Source: Bacteroidales bacterium (GTDB lineage: Bacteria; Bacteroidota; Bacteroidia; Bacteroidales; VadinHA17). From it: a DNA stretch of 22,573 bases. The notes below the pieces were generated by a model. It searched no databases, was not told the DNA's origin, and was given only the letters and a program-made list of their open reading frames with translations. Each line of letters starts with the position of its first letter. Within the stretch, counting starts at the first letter, position 1. Below are positions 1-9,105 of the stretch, piece after piece. The translations under genes and the position numbers were made by a program. Location of the stretch: the NCBI GenBank assembly GCA_020353115.1, contig CP070687.1:1366053-1388625 (forward strand), read 5' to 3'.

Positions 1-1
1 A

Positions 2-583
2 TACAACCTGCTGGCAGTTTATGCCATATGTAATTTGCTGGGAGCAGGAAAAACAGAAATACTGACAACCCTCAGCAATCTCAATCCGGTACCGGGAAGA
101 TTCGAAGTAATTATTTCTGACAGGGAGGTAATGGCAATTGTTGATTATGCCCATACACCAGATGCCCTGCGAAACGTACTGAAAGCAATTAACCAGATCC
201 GGAACGGGAATCAGCAACTGATTACGGTAGTCGGTGCCGGAGGGGACAGGGATAAAGCGAAACGTCCGTTAATGGCCGGAGTGGCTGCAGAAGGAAGCAA
301 TAAGCTGATTCTTACTTCGGATAATCCAAGAAACGAAAATCCTGGAGATATAGTTGAAGATATGTTGGGAGGAATTACGAAAGAACAGAAAAAAAAGGTG
401 ATAAGTATACTGGACCGAAGGGAAGCCATAAGGACTGCATGCTTCATAGCTGGTAAAGGCGATATAATCCTTATTGCCGGTAAGGGGCACGAGACCTACC
501 AGGAAGTGAAAAATGTCCGGCACCATTTTGATGACAGGGAGGTTATCCGGGAATTTTTCAAGGCAGAAAATAACCGGTCCTGA
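2..583 (+). CDS. murE: UDP-N-acetylmuramyl-tripeptide synthetase MurE, 3' part
   Basis: Only the last 193 codons are present; the frame is open from base 2 and the 5' end lies outside the window. MurE adds the third stem-peptide residue to UDP-MurNAc-L-Ala-D-Glu in the cytoplasm. The visible part covers the end of the central ATPase domain (YNLLAVYA) and the whole C-terminal ligand-binding domain. It contains VDYAHTPDAL, the GAGGDRD loop, SDNPR and AGKGHE. The DNPR motif is the known signature of enzymes that add meso-diaminopimelate rather than lysine, so the peptidoglycan should be of the DAP type (family knowledge applied to a motif I can see). It is followed after about 30 nt by mraY, the usual dcw order. 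The stop is TGA at 581-583. An internal TTG at 35 could be mistaken for a start, but the upstream residues are typical MurE sequence. Confidence 0.96.
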   Translation, partial: YNLLAVYAICNLLGAGKTEILTTLSNLNPVPGRFEVIISDREVMAIVDYAHTPDALRNVLKAINQIRNGNQQLITVVGAGGDRDKAKRPLMAGVAAEGSNKLILTSDNPRNENPGDIVEDMLGGITKEQKKKVISILDRREAIRTACFIAGKGDIILIAGKGHETYQEVKNVRHHFDDREVIREFFKAENNRS

Positions 584-613
584 AGGGCCTGATTGAGACT
601 AAAGGAGAGAACC

Positions 614-1864
614 ATGTTTTATTATCTGTTTGAATATTTGGAGACACTTGATTTCCCGGGGGCTGGGATGTTTCAATATATATCCTTCCGGTCTGCATTG
701 GCCGTGATCTTTTCACTGATCATCTCACTCCTGTTTGGGAAAAAGATTATCAAAGTCCTGCAAAAAAAACAGGCTGGTGAAGTTGTAAGAGACCTTGGAC
801 TTGAAGGACAATATCAGAAAAAAGGGACTCCTTCAATGGGGGGATTGATTATTCTTGCTTCTATCCTTATTCCAACCCTCCTCTTTGGAGACCTGTGTAA
901 TATTTATGTGATACTTATGCTGATCACTACCGTATGGCTCGGATTTGTCGGATTTATAGACGATTATATAAAGATCTTCAAAAAAAACAAGGCCGGATTG
1001 GCAGGAAAGTTTAAAATCCTTGGACAGGTGTTGCTCGGCCTCTCCGTCGGACTGACACTATACCTGAGTGATGATGTTTTTGTCCGGGAACGGGTATGGA
1101 TTGAAGAACCTGACAATGCCTTGCTTACACAACAACAGGAGGAAGACACCCAAAAAACGGGGGAATATATTACAAGGGACGTTAAATCAACGAAAACAAC
1201 CATACCTTTCTTTAAAAACAATGAATTTGATTATGCATATATCGTTGCTTTCCTGGGTGAAAAACGCCAGCAATGGGCATGGGTGGTATTTGTGATCGTT
1301 ACCATCTTCATCGTAACCGCAATGTCAAACGGTGCAAACCTGACAGATGGTCTGGATGGACTGGCTACCGGTACATCGGCCATTATTGGTACGACACTTG
1401 GTATTCTTGCTTATGTATCGGGTAATGTGATAATCGCCGACTATTTGAATATCATGTATATACCGAATACAGGTGAACTGGTAATATTCGCAAGTGCCTT
1501 TATCGGTGCAACAATTGGGTTTTTATGGTATAATTCATATCCGGCCCAGGTATTTATGGGGGATACGGGAAGCCTGGCTATTGGCGGGATCATTGCTGTT
1601 TTCGCGATCGTGATACGTAAAGAACTGCTGATTCCAATCCTTTGCGGAATATTCCTTACGGAAAGCCTTTCTGTCCTGATCCAGGTTAGCTATTTCAAAC
1701 GAACGAAAAAAAAATATGGGGTAGGTAAACGGATTTTCCTGATGTCTCCAATTCATCATCATTATCAGAAAAAAGGATATCCTGAACCTAAAATCGTAAT
1801 CCGGTTCTGGATCATTGGAATTCTCCTGGCTGTAATTACTATAGTGACATTAAAAATCAGGTGA
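614..1864 (+). CDS. mraY: Phospho-MurNAc-pentapeptide transferase MraY
   Basis: An integral membrane enzyme that transfers phospho-MurNAc-pentapeptide from UDP to undecaprenyl phosphate, making lipid I. The start is taken at ATG 614 because AAAGGAGAG sits just upstream (601-609) and MFYYLFEYL is a typical N-terminus; an in-frame TTG at 593 would add seven residues. The product is 416 aa. Key motifs are the Asp pair in GFIDDY (D116, D117), NLTDGLDGL (242-250), the third catalytic Asp in FMGDTGS (D317) and SPIHHHY (378-384). About ten TM segments fit the family. It is some 55 residues longer than E. coli MraY (about 360). The extra length lies between TM4 and TM5 (about 153-221), a loop that faces the periplasm in known structures. 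It sits between murE and murD. Confidence 0.97.
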   Translation: MFYYLFEYLETLDFPGAGMFQYISFRSALAVIFSLIISLLFGKKIIKVLQKKQAGEVVRDLGLEGQYQKKGTPSMGGLIILASILIPTLLFGDLCNIYVILMLITTVWLGFVGFIDDYIKIFKKNKAGLAGKFKILGQVLLGLSVGLTLYLSDDVFVRERVWIEEPDNALLTQQQEEDTQKTGEYITRDVKSTKTTIPFFKNNEFDYAYIVAFLGEKRQQWAWVVFVIVTIFIVTAMSNGANLTDGLDGLATGTSAIIGTTLGILAYVSGNVIIADYLNIMYIPNTGELVIFASAFIGATIGFLWYNSYPAQVFMGDTGSLAIGGIIAVFAIVIRKELLIPILCGIFLTESLSVLIQVSYFKRTKKKYGVGKRIFLMSPIHHHYQKKGYPEPKIVIRFWIIGILLAVITIVTLKIR

Positions 1865-1892
1865 GAAAAAAGGAGGACAATAGAACGGAATC

Positions 1893-3230
1893 ATGAAAGA
1901 AAGAATTGTAATTCTGGGTGCAGGTGAAAGTGGTGTCGGAGCAGCTGTCCTGGCAAAAAAGAAGGGATTTATACCCTTTGTATCTGATAACGGTAGCATC
2001 AGGGAACCATATAAAAGTGTTCTTGTCAAGCATGGGATCCTGTGGGAGGAGGGAAAGCATTCAGCGGATTTGATACTGGATGCGGTGGAAGTTATTAAAA
2101 GTCCTGGCATACCTGAAGACTCAAAGGTGGTTAAAGCCATTATCGCAAAAGGTATCCCTATGGTATCTGAGATTGAATTTGCTTACAGGTATACAAAGGC
2201 AAAAAAGATTTGTATAACCGGCAGTAATGGTAAAACAACTACTTCATGCATGATTTACCATATGCTGAAAAAAGCAGGGATGAAAACCGTACTGGCAGGT
2301 AATGTGGGAAAAAGTTTCGCATTACAGGTAGCTGAAGGGGATTATGATTATTACGTGATTGAACTGAGCAGCTTTCAGCTGGATGGGATGGTTGATTTCA
2401 GGGCCGATATCGCTATACTGATGAATATCACACCCGATCACCTGGACAGGTATGGATACGACATGAAACGGTACATCGAATCGAAATTCAGAATTACCCG
2501 GAACCAGTCCGTTGATGACTATTTTATCTACTGCTTTGATGATGAAATAATAAAGGCCAACATGAATAGAGTAAAAGGAAATGCGAAAACGCTTTCCTTT
2601 TCATTGGATACGTTTGATAATCAGGCTGCATATGTTAAACAGGAAATTGTAAACTTTCATATTAATAAGGACCATTTTACCATGTCAATTCATGATTTAG
2701 CTTTAAAGGGGAAGCATAATGCTTACAACTCAATGGCCGCGGGAATTGCAGGCCAGCTGCTGAATATCAGAAAAGAAATGATAAGGGCAAGTCTCAGTGA
2801 TTTTCAGGGAGTTGAACACAGGCTGGAGCCGGTGATTAAAGTTCATGGTATCCAGTTTATCAACGATTCGAAAGCGACCAACGTAAATTCATCCTGGTAC
2901 GCTCTCGAAAGTATGACTGATAATGTAATCTGGATCGCAGGAGGTATTGATAAAGGAAATGACTACAACATTCTTAAAGATTTGGTAACAAGAAAGGTGA
3001 AAGCAATAATCTGCCTTGGCAAAGATAATTCAAAATTACACAAGGCTTTTGCGGAGTGTACCGAATCCATTGTTGATACAAATTCCATGGCCGAAGCCGT
3101 GAGAACTGCCTATTATCTGGGTAAAAAAGGCGATACGGTACTTTTATCTCCTGCATGTGCGAGTTTTGATCTTTTTGAAAATTACGAGGACAGGGGCAGA
3201 CAATTTAAACAGGCTGTCAGGGCACTTTAA
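1893..3230 (+). CDS. murD: UDP-N-acetylmuramoyl-L-alanine--D-glutamate ligase MurD
   Basis: A cytoplasmic Mur ligase that adds D-Glu to UDP-MurNAc-L-Ala using ATP. The product is 445 aa, the normal length. The N-terminal nucleotide-sugar domain begins RIVILGAGESGVG (4-16). The central ATPase has GSNGKTTT (110-117), ELSSFQLDGM (157-166) and DHLDRYG (182-188). The C-terminal domain carries KGKHNAYN, EHRLEPV, NDSKATN and SPACASFDLFENYEDRG. The start is ATG 1893. AGGAGGA at 1871-1877 lies about 15 nt upstream, longer than ideal, but no other start fits better. It follows mraY by 28 nt and precedes ftsW by 6 nt, so it is cotranscribed with them. Confidence 0.97.
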   Translation: MKERIVILGAGESGVGAAVLAKKKGFIPFVSDNGSIREPYKSVLVKHGILWEEGKHSADLILDAVEVIKSPGIPEDSKVVKAIIAKGIPMVSEIEFAYRYTKAKKICITGSNGKTTTSCMIYHMLKKAGMKTVLAGNVGKSFALQVAEGDYDYYVIELSSFQLDGMVDFRADIAILMNITPDHLDRYGYDMKRYIESKFRITRNQSVDDYFIYCFDDEIIKANMNRVKGNAKTLSFSLDTFDNQAAYVKQEIVNFHINKDHFTMSIHDLALKGKHNAYNSMAAGIAGQLLNIRKEMIRASLSDFQGVEHRLEPVIKVHGIQFINDSKATNVNSSWYALESMTDNVIWIAGGIDKGNDYNILKDLVTRKVKAIICLGKDNSKLHKAFAECTESIVDTNSMAEAVRTAYYLGKKGDTVLLSPACASFDLFENYEDRGRQFKQAVRAL

Positions 3231-3236
3231 ATAGCT

Positions 3237-4400
3237 ATGAGAGAAAGATTTGGCAAATATCTGAAAGGGGATCGCGTTGTCTGGGCGGTGATCATCGTTT
3301 TGTCTCTCTATTCAATTCTCGCAGTATATTCGTCAACCAGCACGCTTGCCTATACCCGTATGGGAGGTAATACGACCTACTATCTCCTCCGGCATGCCGT
3401 CATACTTTCGATCGGGATCGTTATTATATTCATTACTCATCTTGTTCCCTATAAATATTACTCCAGGCTTTCACAATTATTCCTGTTCATGGCAATTCCA
3501 TTGTTGTTACTAACCTTGCTCCTTGGAACAAGTTTAAACCAGGCGTCCCGCTGGCTTACCCTTCCCGGTCTCGGATTCACAATCCAGACCTCCGATTTCG
3601 CAAAAATGGCCCTGATTATGTACATAGCCAGGATATTATCATTGAAACAGCATAACATAAGAAGCTATAAAGAGGCTTTCGTGCCAATCATGATGCCGGT
3701 GATTATGATCTGTGTACTGATCCTTCCGGCAAACCTGTCCACGGCTTTAATCGTGTTTGCCACATCGGTTATTCTGATGTTCATCGGGAGGATGAGAATG
3801 AAGCATCTGCTTTCATTTGCAGGAATTGCAATACTGGTGGTTACCATATTTATTACGGGCGCCATACTGATTGATAAAAAAGGAAGGATCGGCACCTGGC
3901 AAAACAGGATAGAAAGTTATATCAACGGGGATATGGAAGAAAATTATCAGGTTGAGCAGGCAAAAATTGCCATCGCAACAGGTGGTTTGTTTGGCAAAAG
4001 GCCTGGCAAAAGTACTCAGCGAAATTTTCTCCCGCATCCCTATTCGGATTTTATTTATGCCATTATTATTGAGGAATACGGGTTATTGCTGGGAGCACTG
4101 CCTCTTTTGCTGGCTTACCTGTTTCTGTTATTCAGGGCTGGAGTGATTGTTAGAAAGTGTAGAAGAACATTCCCTGCATTCCTTGCGATCGGTCTGGCAA
4201 TAAGCATCGTCTTCCAGGCCATGGTTAATATGGCTGTGGCTGTAAACCTTATTCCGGTGACAGGACAAACACTCCCGTTTGTTAGTATGGGAGGATCTTC
4301 ACTCTTGTTCACAAGCATTTCTTTCGGCATCATTTTAAGTGTGAGCCGTGGAGTCGACAAAACGGAAATGGATGAAGAAACAGAACCTGCCGCAAAATAG
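3237..4400 (+). CDS. ftsW: Septal peptidoglycan glycosyltransferase FtsW (SEDS family)
   Basis: A polytopic inner-membrane SEDS protein, the glycosyltransferase that polymerises lipid II at the division site together with its cognate class B PBP. The product is 387 aa with about ten hydrophobic segments, starting with VVWAVIIVLSLYSILAVYSS. Family landmarks are QASRWLTLPG, TSDFAKMALIMY, HPYSDFIYAIIIEEYG (its Asp matches the catalytic Asp of RodA in the same motif) and the C-terminal NLIPVTGQTLPFVSMGGSS. This C-terminal motif and the dcw position favour FtsW over RodA. The start is ATG 3237, 6 nt after murD, without a strong Shine-Dalgarno sequence. The last 29 nt overlap murG. Confidence 0.95.
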   Translation: MRERFGKYLKGDRVVWAVIIVLSLYSILAVYSSTSTLAYTRMGGNTTYYLLRHAVILSIGIVIIFITHLVPYKYYSRLSQLFLFMAIPLLLLTLLLGTSLNQASRWLTLPGLGFTIQTSDFAKMALIMYIARILSLKQHNIRSYKEAFVPIMMPVIMICVLILPANLSTALIVFATSVILMFIGRMRMKHLLSFAGIAILVVTIFITGAILIDKKGRIGTWQNRIESYINGDMEENYQVEQAKIAIATGGLFGKRPGKSTQRNFLPHPYSDFIYAIIIEEYGLLLGALPLLLAYLFLLFRAGVIVRKCRRTFPAFLAIGLAISIVFQAMVNMAVAVNLIPVTGQTLPFVSMGGSSLLFTSISFGIILSVSRGVDKTEMDEETEPAAK

Positions 4401-5493
4401 GAGAATTATCATAAGTGGCGGAGGAACCGGAGGCCATATATTTCCGGCTATCGCCATAGCACAGGCCCTTGAGAAGAGAGATAAGAGTATGCGAATCCTG
4501 TTCGTGGGAGCAGAAGATAAAATGGAGATGGAAAGAGTACCGGCTGCCGGCTTTGAAATATTGGGATTACCCGTGGTTGGACTTCAAAGACGGGTAACGA
4601 TAAAAAACCTGGCATTCCCGTTTAAACTTATTCGTAGTATGAAAATGGCCGCTAAAGTGCTGAAGGATTTCAAACCACACGCAGTGGTTGGTGTGGGGGG
4701 ATATGCAAGCGGTCCGGTTTTACGAGTCGCTGCACGGATGAAAATTCCTGCCCTTATACAGGAACAAAACTCCATTGCCGGGATTACGAACCGAATACTT
4801 GCACGAAAGGCCGAAAAAATTTGTGTGGCTTACGAAGGCATGGAAAAATTTTTCCCGGCAGAAAAGATAATCGTCACTGGAAATCCCGTTCGTGATGACC
4901 TGGAATCCGTTGCCGAAAAAAGAGAGGAAGGCTATGCATTCTTTGAGCTTGACAAAAGATATCCCGTGATCCTGATAATGGGCGGAAGTCTGGGTGCACG
5001 TACGATCAATGAAAGCGTCTGGCAAAATTTCGACCTGGTGACCCGAAGCAATGTCCAGCTTATTTGGCAAACAGGAAGATTATATTATCGGGAAGCCGTG
5101 GAAAAGATATCAGGAATGAATGCGGGTAATATACGGGTATATGAATTCATCAGCAGAATGGATCTGGCATATGCATCGGCCGACCTGGTTATTTCCAGGG
5201 CAGGAGCGGGAACGGTCGCAGAACTTTGCCTGGTATCAAAACCCGCAATACTGGTTCCTTCCCCCAATGTTACCGGGGATCACCAGACAATGAATGCCCG
5301 GAAACTGGTGAGCAAAGAGGCTGCAATCCTGGTCCGGGATTCAGAAGGGACGGAACGGCTGATGAAGATAGCTCTTGAACTTGTCAATGATCCGGAAAGC
5401 CTGAAAAATATGGCAGAAAATATAGGTAAACTGGCAGTGAAAAATTCGGCGGACAGGATCGCAGAGGAAGTACTGAATCTTATTAAAGAATAA
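4372..5493 (+). CDS. murG: UDP-GlcNAc:lipid I N-acetylglucosaminyltransferase MurG
   Basis: A peripheral inner-membrane glycosyltransferase (GT28) that converts lipid I to lipid II. The product is 373 aa from ATG 4372. The N-domain has GGGTGGHIFP (16-25), GVGGYASGP and QEQNSIAG. The C-domain has GNPVRDD, IMGGSLGA, WQTGRLYY, SRAGAGTVAEL (donor binding) and PSPNVTGDHQTMNA. The start lies inside ftsW, giving a 29-nt overlap that suggests translational coupling. An in-frame GTG at 4348 would add eight residues with no family similarity, so it was not chosen. The stop at 5491-5493 is 2 nt before murC. Confidence 0.97.
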   Translation: MKKQNLPQNRRIIISGGGTGGHIFPAIAIAQALEKRDKSMRILFVGAEDKMEMERVPAAGFEILGLPVVGLQRRVTIKNLAFPFKLIRSMKMAAKVLKDFKPHAVVGVGGYASGPVLRVAARMKIPALIQEQNSIAGITNRILARKAEKICVAYEGMEKFFPAEKIIVTGNPVRDDLESVAEKREEGYAFFELDKRYPVILIMGGSLGARTINESVWQNFDLVTRSNVQLIWQTGRLYYREAVEKISGMNAGNIRVYEFISRMDLAYASADLVISRAGAGTVAELCLVSKPAILVPSPNVTGDHQTMNARKLVSKEAAILVRDSEGTERLMKIALELVNDPESLKNMAENIGKLAVKNSADRIAEEVLNLIKE

Positions 5494-5495
5494 CT

Positions 5496-6884
5496 GTGGA
5501 TATCGGTAAAATACATAGAATCTATTTCGTGGGTATTGGAGGTATCGGGATGAGTGCTCTTGCCAGATATTTCCTCTGTGGCGGATATGAAATTGCCGGT
5601 TATGACCGGACCTCAACTCCGCTGACCGATAAACTGAGCAGTGAAGGATGCCTGATCCATTTCGAAGATAATGTAGAACGGATCCCGGAAGCATTTCGCA
5701 ATCCCGGGAATCGTAATTCGACAATGATTGTATATACCCCCGCAATTCCGGATGACCACGGAGAATTGTCATTTTTCAGACACCATTCCTATTATATCCT
5801 GAAACGTTCGGAATTATTGGGCTTAATTACCCGGGCTTCAAAAGGGATTGCAATAGCCGGCACTCATGGTAAAACAACCGTTTCAGCTGTTATTGCTCAT
5901 CTTCTCAAACAATCCGATCTTGATTGCTCGGCATTTCTCGGAGGTATCTCCAAAAATTATGAGAGCAATCTCATCCTTGGGAAAGGGGATCTTGTGGTAA
6001 TGGAAGCGGATGAATACGACCGGTCCTTCCTTCAACTGAATCCCTATTTTGCCGTTATTACTGCAATTGATCCGGATCACCTCGATATCTATGAAGACTA
6101 TAAGCATCTGAAAAAAGCATTTATTTCTTTCATAGATAAAATAAAGGAGGGAGGTAAACTTCTGTATAAAAAAGGTCTGGATATAAAAAGGGGAATGCCC
6201 GGTACCATTGAAACATACACCTATTCCCTGGATCCCGGTGCGGACTTTCATACAAAAAATATCAGAACCGAAAATGACTTCAGCCTTTTTGATGTAATAA
6301 CTCCGGGAGATCCGCTACAAGTTCGCTTCGGATTTCCGGGTAAAATGAATATTGAAAATGCATTGGCTGCTGTTGCAGTTGCCTGGCTGCTGGGGATTCC
6401 GGATGAACAAATACGAAAAGCCATGGTGCATTTTTCAGGAGTGAAGCGGAGATTCGATTTTCAAATAAGACAAAAAGATCTTGTATATATAGACGATTAT
6501 GCCCATCATCCGGAAGAGTTGAAAGCTTGCATCCTTTCGGTTCGGGAAATGTTTCCGGGGAAAAAGATCACGGGAATATTCCAGCCGCATCTCTATTCAA
6601 GGACAAGGGATTTTGCCACGGGATTTGCCAGAAGCCTGGAGATGCTGGATGAATTGATTCTGCTTGAGATATATCCTGCACGTGAAATGCCGATAACAGG
6701 AGTCGGCTCAGAAATGATCTTCGAACAAACCAGTATGAGGAATAAAACCCTCTGTACGAAAAATAACTTGCTCCGACTGGTCGGAGAGAAAGAATTTGAG
6801 GTGCTGCTTACACTGGGAGCAGGGGATATTGATCAGTTTGTTCAGCCCATAAGGGATAGCCTTTTGGAAAAATGGGAAGGATAA
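5496..6884 (+). CDS. murC: UDP-N-acetylmuramate--L-alanine ligase MurC
   Basis: The first Mur ligase, joining L-Ala to UDP-MurNAc in the cytoplasm. The product is 462 aa. The Rossmann motif FVGIGGIGMSALA starts at residue 11, the ATP loop GTHGKTTVS is at about 122-130, and EADEYDRSFL and DPDHLDIY follow. The C-domain has GVKRRFDF, DDYAHHPEEL, QPHLYSRTRDF, YPAREMPITGV and LGAGDID. The start is GTG 5496, 2 nt after murG; it is the only start that leaves the usual short lead before the Rossmann strand. The ribosome binding site is weak. In many proteobacteria murB and ddl come next; here ftsQ follows directly, as in other Bacteroidota. Confidence 0.97.
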   Translation: MDIGKIHRIYFVGIGGIGMSALARYFLCGGYEIAGYDRTSTPLTDKLSSEGCLIHFEDNVERIPEAFRNPGNRNSTMIVYTPAIPDDHGELSFFRHHSYYILKRSELLGLITRASKGIAIAGTHGKTTVSAVIAHLLKQSDLDCSAFLGGISKNYESNLILGKGDLVVMEADEYDRSFLQLNPYFAVITAIDPDHLDIYEDYKHLKKAFISFIDKIKEGGKLLYKKGLDIKRGMPGTIETYTYSLDPGADFHTKNIRTENDFSLFDVITPGDPLQVRFGFPGKMNIENALAAVAVAWLLGIPDEQIRKAMVHFSGVKRRFDFQIRQKDLVYIDDYAHHPEELKACILSVREMFPGKKITGIFQPHLYSRTRDFATGFARSLEMLDELILLEIYPAREMPITGVGSEMIFEQTSMRNKTLCTKNNLLRLVGEKEFEVLLTLGAGDIDQFVQPIRDSLLEKWEG

Positions 6885-6886
6885 AA

Positions 6887-7672
6887 ATGAACAAGATAAA
6901 AAAAATCAGGAATTTCATTGTGGTATCCTTGTTGATGGCCTATATGATTGTTGTCTTGGGTTTAACATCCGATAACTCGGAAGACAGGATATGCAACGCC
7001 ATTCATATCCATATCCTGGATTCGCTGGAAAACCGATTGATGACAGAGGAAGATATTCTGGGAATTATTGAGAAAGGAGAAGGTCAGATACTCGGTTATC
7101 CGGTGGGTGAGATCAATATAAGAACCATGGAGAATAACCTGAAATCATACCCTTATATTAAAAAAGCGGAAGTCTTTATTTGTGTAGATGGATCACTGCG
7201 TGTCGATATTGAACAGAGGAGACCCGTTATGCGGGTAATCAACCGGTACCAGGAAAGTTATTATCTGGCATCGGACGGTACGATAATGCCTTTGTCACGG
7301 ACATTTACCCCGAGAGTGCTCGTGGCCAACGGGAATGTTGGGAGATGGGACGGTTTCATGAATGTCCTGAAGAATGAAGTTGCCGGGGATAACGAAATGA
7401 TTTTGTCGCTCTATCGGATCGCACGATTTGTCGACCAGGATGATTTCTGGAAGGCTCAGATAGAGCAAATCTATGTGGATAGTTCCGGTGAGCTCGAACT
7501 GATACCAAGGGTCGGTGCACATATAATTGAATTCGGAAAACCGGTTGACTTTGATCGTAAGTTCAGGAATTTAATGGCCTTTTATGAACAGGGACTGGAA
7601 ATAACCGGTTGGAACAGGTATGAAAGAATAAGCCTTAAATATGAAGGCCAGGTTGTATGTACACTCAGATAA
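6887..7672 (+). CDS. ftsQ: Cell division protein FtsQ/DivIB
   Basis: A bitopic membrane protein of the divisome that links early and late division proteins through its periplasmic part. The product is 261 aa from ATG 6887. This start is preferred over ATG 6872 because GGAAGG (6875-6880) stands 6 nt before it and it lies 2 nt after the murC stop. A short basic N-terminus (KIKKIRN) is followed by one TM helix (about 10-27), then a POTRA-like region (about 38-110; LSxxDIL-type helix seen as MTEEDILGIIEK, then YPYIKKAEVFI) and the FtsQ domain with RRPVMRVIN and YYLASDGTIMPLS. The family is poorly conserved. The call rests on these motifs, topology and position between murC and ftsA. Confidence 0.93.
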   Translation: MNKIKKIRNFIVVSLLMAYMIVVLGLTSDNSEDRICNAIHIHILDSLENRLMTEEDILGIIEKGEGQILGYPVGEINIRTMENNLKSYPYIKKAEVFICVDGSLRVDIEQRRPVMRVINRYQESYYLASDGTIMPLSRTFTPRVLVANGNVGRWDGFMNVLKNEVAGDNEMILSLYRIARFVDQDDFWKAQIEQIYVDSSGELELIPRVGAHIIEFGKPVDFDRKFRNLMAFYEQGLEITGWNRYERISLKYEGQVVCTLR

Positions 7673-7717
7673 AACCTGTACCTGAAAAAAAACATTTTGA
7701 GATAAAACCGAAATAAA

Positions 7718-9025
7718 ATGAATACCAAAGAACAATTTGTAGCTGCAGTAGATATTGGAACAACAAAGATTGTTTCCATTGTCGGACAGAAAAAGGATAA
7801 TGGTAAACTGGAGATCCTCGGATTAAGCAAAGCCCTTTCGAAAGGTGTCAAACGGGGAGTTGTCTTAAATATCGAAGAAACAGTAAATGCCATCCAAAGT
7901 ACCGTTGAGGATGTGCAATTACGTTCTGGAATTGTCTTTTCTGATGTTTTTGTCGGAATTGCAGGTCAACATATAAAAAGCATGAGAAACCGGGGATATA
8001 TAAACCGGGATTCTTCCGAGAATGAAATCACCAGGGAAGATATCATTAAGTTGATTGAGGATATGTACAAAATTCCCATAGATGTCGGTGAGGAGATTAT
8101 TCATGTTCTTCCGCAAAACTTCATTGTAGATAACGAAACAGGAGTGAAGAATCCTGTCGGAATGTCCGGCCAACGGCTTGAGGCAAATTTTCATATCGTA
8201 ATCGGCCAGGTCGCTTCTGCAAAAAATATTGAGAAATGCATCAACCGGGTTGATCTTACTATAAATGAGTTAATCCTTGAACCTCTGGCTTCATCAGAAG
8301 CTGTTCTTACAGATGATGAGAAAGAAGCCGGAGTGGCCCTGGTCGATATCGGCGGCGGGACCACCGATGTGGCCGTTTACTATGATAATATCATCCGGCA
8401 TACGGCGGTTATCCCTTTTGGTGGTAATGTGGTAACGAAAGATATTAAGGAAGGTTGTGCCATACTCAACCGGCAGGCTGAATCCCTTAAGATTCAGTTT
8501 GGTTCGGCCCTTGGAGATATTGCACCTGAGGATAAAGTGGTTACCATCCCCGGAATCAGCGGACGAGATCCCAAAGAGATTTCTTTTAAGAGCCTTGCCT
8601 ATATCATTCAATCGAGAATGGAGGAAATTATCGACGCCGTTACTTTCGAAATCGAGAATTCAGGCTATTACGAAAAGCTTGCCGGTGGAATCGTTTTAAC
8701 CGGAGGCGGTGCTCTGCTGAGACATTTACCCCAGCTGGTGAAGTTTAAAACAGGAATGGACGTTAGGATCGGGTACCCGAACGAACACCTTGGTGGTGAG
8801 GTGAACGATGAAATTAACCAGCCGATGTTTTCCACCAGTATCGGCCTTGTATTGAAAGGATACGAATATATTGAAAACAAATACGGGCTCGATTCCGATC
8901 AGCACAGGGATGTAAAGTATGGAAAACAGGGTGACGAAGAAATAAAAGAGGGTGGACGTCTGTTTGAAAAATGGAAAAAAACATTGACCGAGATATTTGC
9001 AGAGAACGATGCAAAGATGGAATAG
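7718..9025 (+). CDS. ftsA: Cell division protein FtsA (actin-like FtsZ membrane tether)
   Basis: An actin-fold ATPase that anchors FtsZ to the cytoplasmic membrane and recruits later division proteins. The product is 435 aa. The phosphate-1 motif AVDIGTTKIVS is at 10-20, the 1C/SHS2 insertion at about 90-165, the phosphate-2 motif LVDIGGGTTDVAVY at 208-221 and the adenosine motif GIVLTGGGALL at 324-334. The C-terminal piece RLFEKWKKTLTEIF (414-427) is an amphipathic helix of the kind that inserts into the membrane. A variable, charged linker (about 385-412) joins it to the core. The start ATG 7718 lies 45 nt after ftsQ with no clear Shine-Dalgarno sequence, which is common in this phylum. Confidence 0.97.
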   Translation: MNTKEQFVAAVDIGTTKIVSIVGQKKDNGKLEILGLSKALSKGVKRGVVLNIEETVNAIQSTVEDVQLRSGIVFSDVFVGIAGQHIKSMRNRGYINRDSSENEITREDIIKLIEDMYKIPIDVGEEIIHVLPQNFIVDNETGVKNPVGMSGQRLEANFHIVIGQVASAKNIEKCINRVDLTINELILEPLASSEAVLTDDEKEAGVALVDIGGGTTDVAVYYDNIIRHTAVIPFGGNVVTKDIKEGCAILNRQAESLKIQFGSALGDIAPEDKVVTIPGISGRDPKEISFKSLAYIIQSRMEEIIDAVTFEIENSGYYEKLAGGIVLTGGGALLRHLPQLVKFKTGMDVRIGYPNEHLGGEVNDEINQPMFSTSIGLVLKGYEYIENKYGLDSDQHRDVKYGKQGDEEIKEGGRLFEKWKKTLTEIFAENDAKME

Positions 9026-9028
9026 TTC

Positions 9029-9069
9029 TTCGGTTAAGTAAATAAACCGAATAATGGTTTTCAACCGAA
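9029..9069. repeat. Alternative inverted repeats between ftsA and ftsZ
   Basis: TTCGGTT at 9029-9035 can pair with AACCGAA at 9045-9051 (9-nt loop) or with a second copy of AACCGAA at 9063-9069 (27-nt loop). GGTT 9056-9059 can also pair with AACC 9063-9066. The two pairings exclude each other. No T tract follows, so it does not look like an intrinsic terminator. The function is unknown; an mRNA element affecting the FtsA/FtsZ ratio, or chance in AT-rich DNA, are both possible. Confidence 0.4.
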
Positions 9070-9105
9070 ATACACACCTTATTTTTAACTGAAAATTCAT
9101 CAGCT

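Noticed and set aside
593..613. Upstream TTG start for mraY
   Set aside because: ATG 614 has a strong AAAGGAGAG site directly before it and gives the usual N-terminus.
4348..4371. Upstream GTG start for murG
   Set aside because: It would add eight residues inside ftsW with no family support; ATG 4372 is closer to the usual length before the GGGTGG loop.
6872..6886. Upstream ATG for ftsQ
   Set aside because: ATG 6887 has GGAAGG at proper spacing and follows the murC stop by 2 nt.
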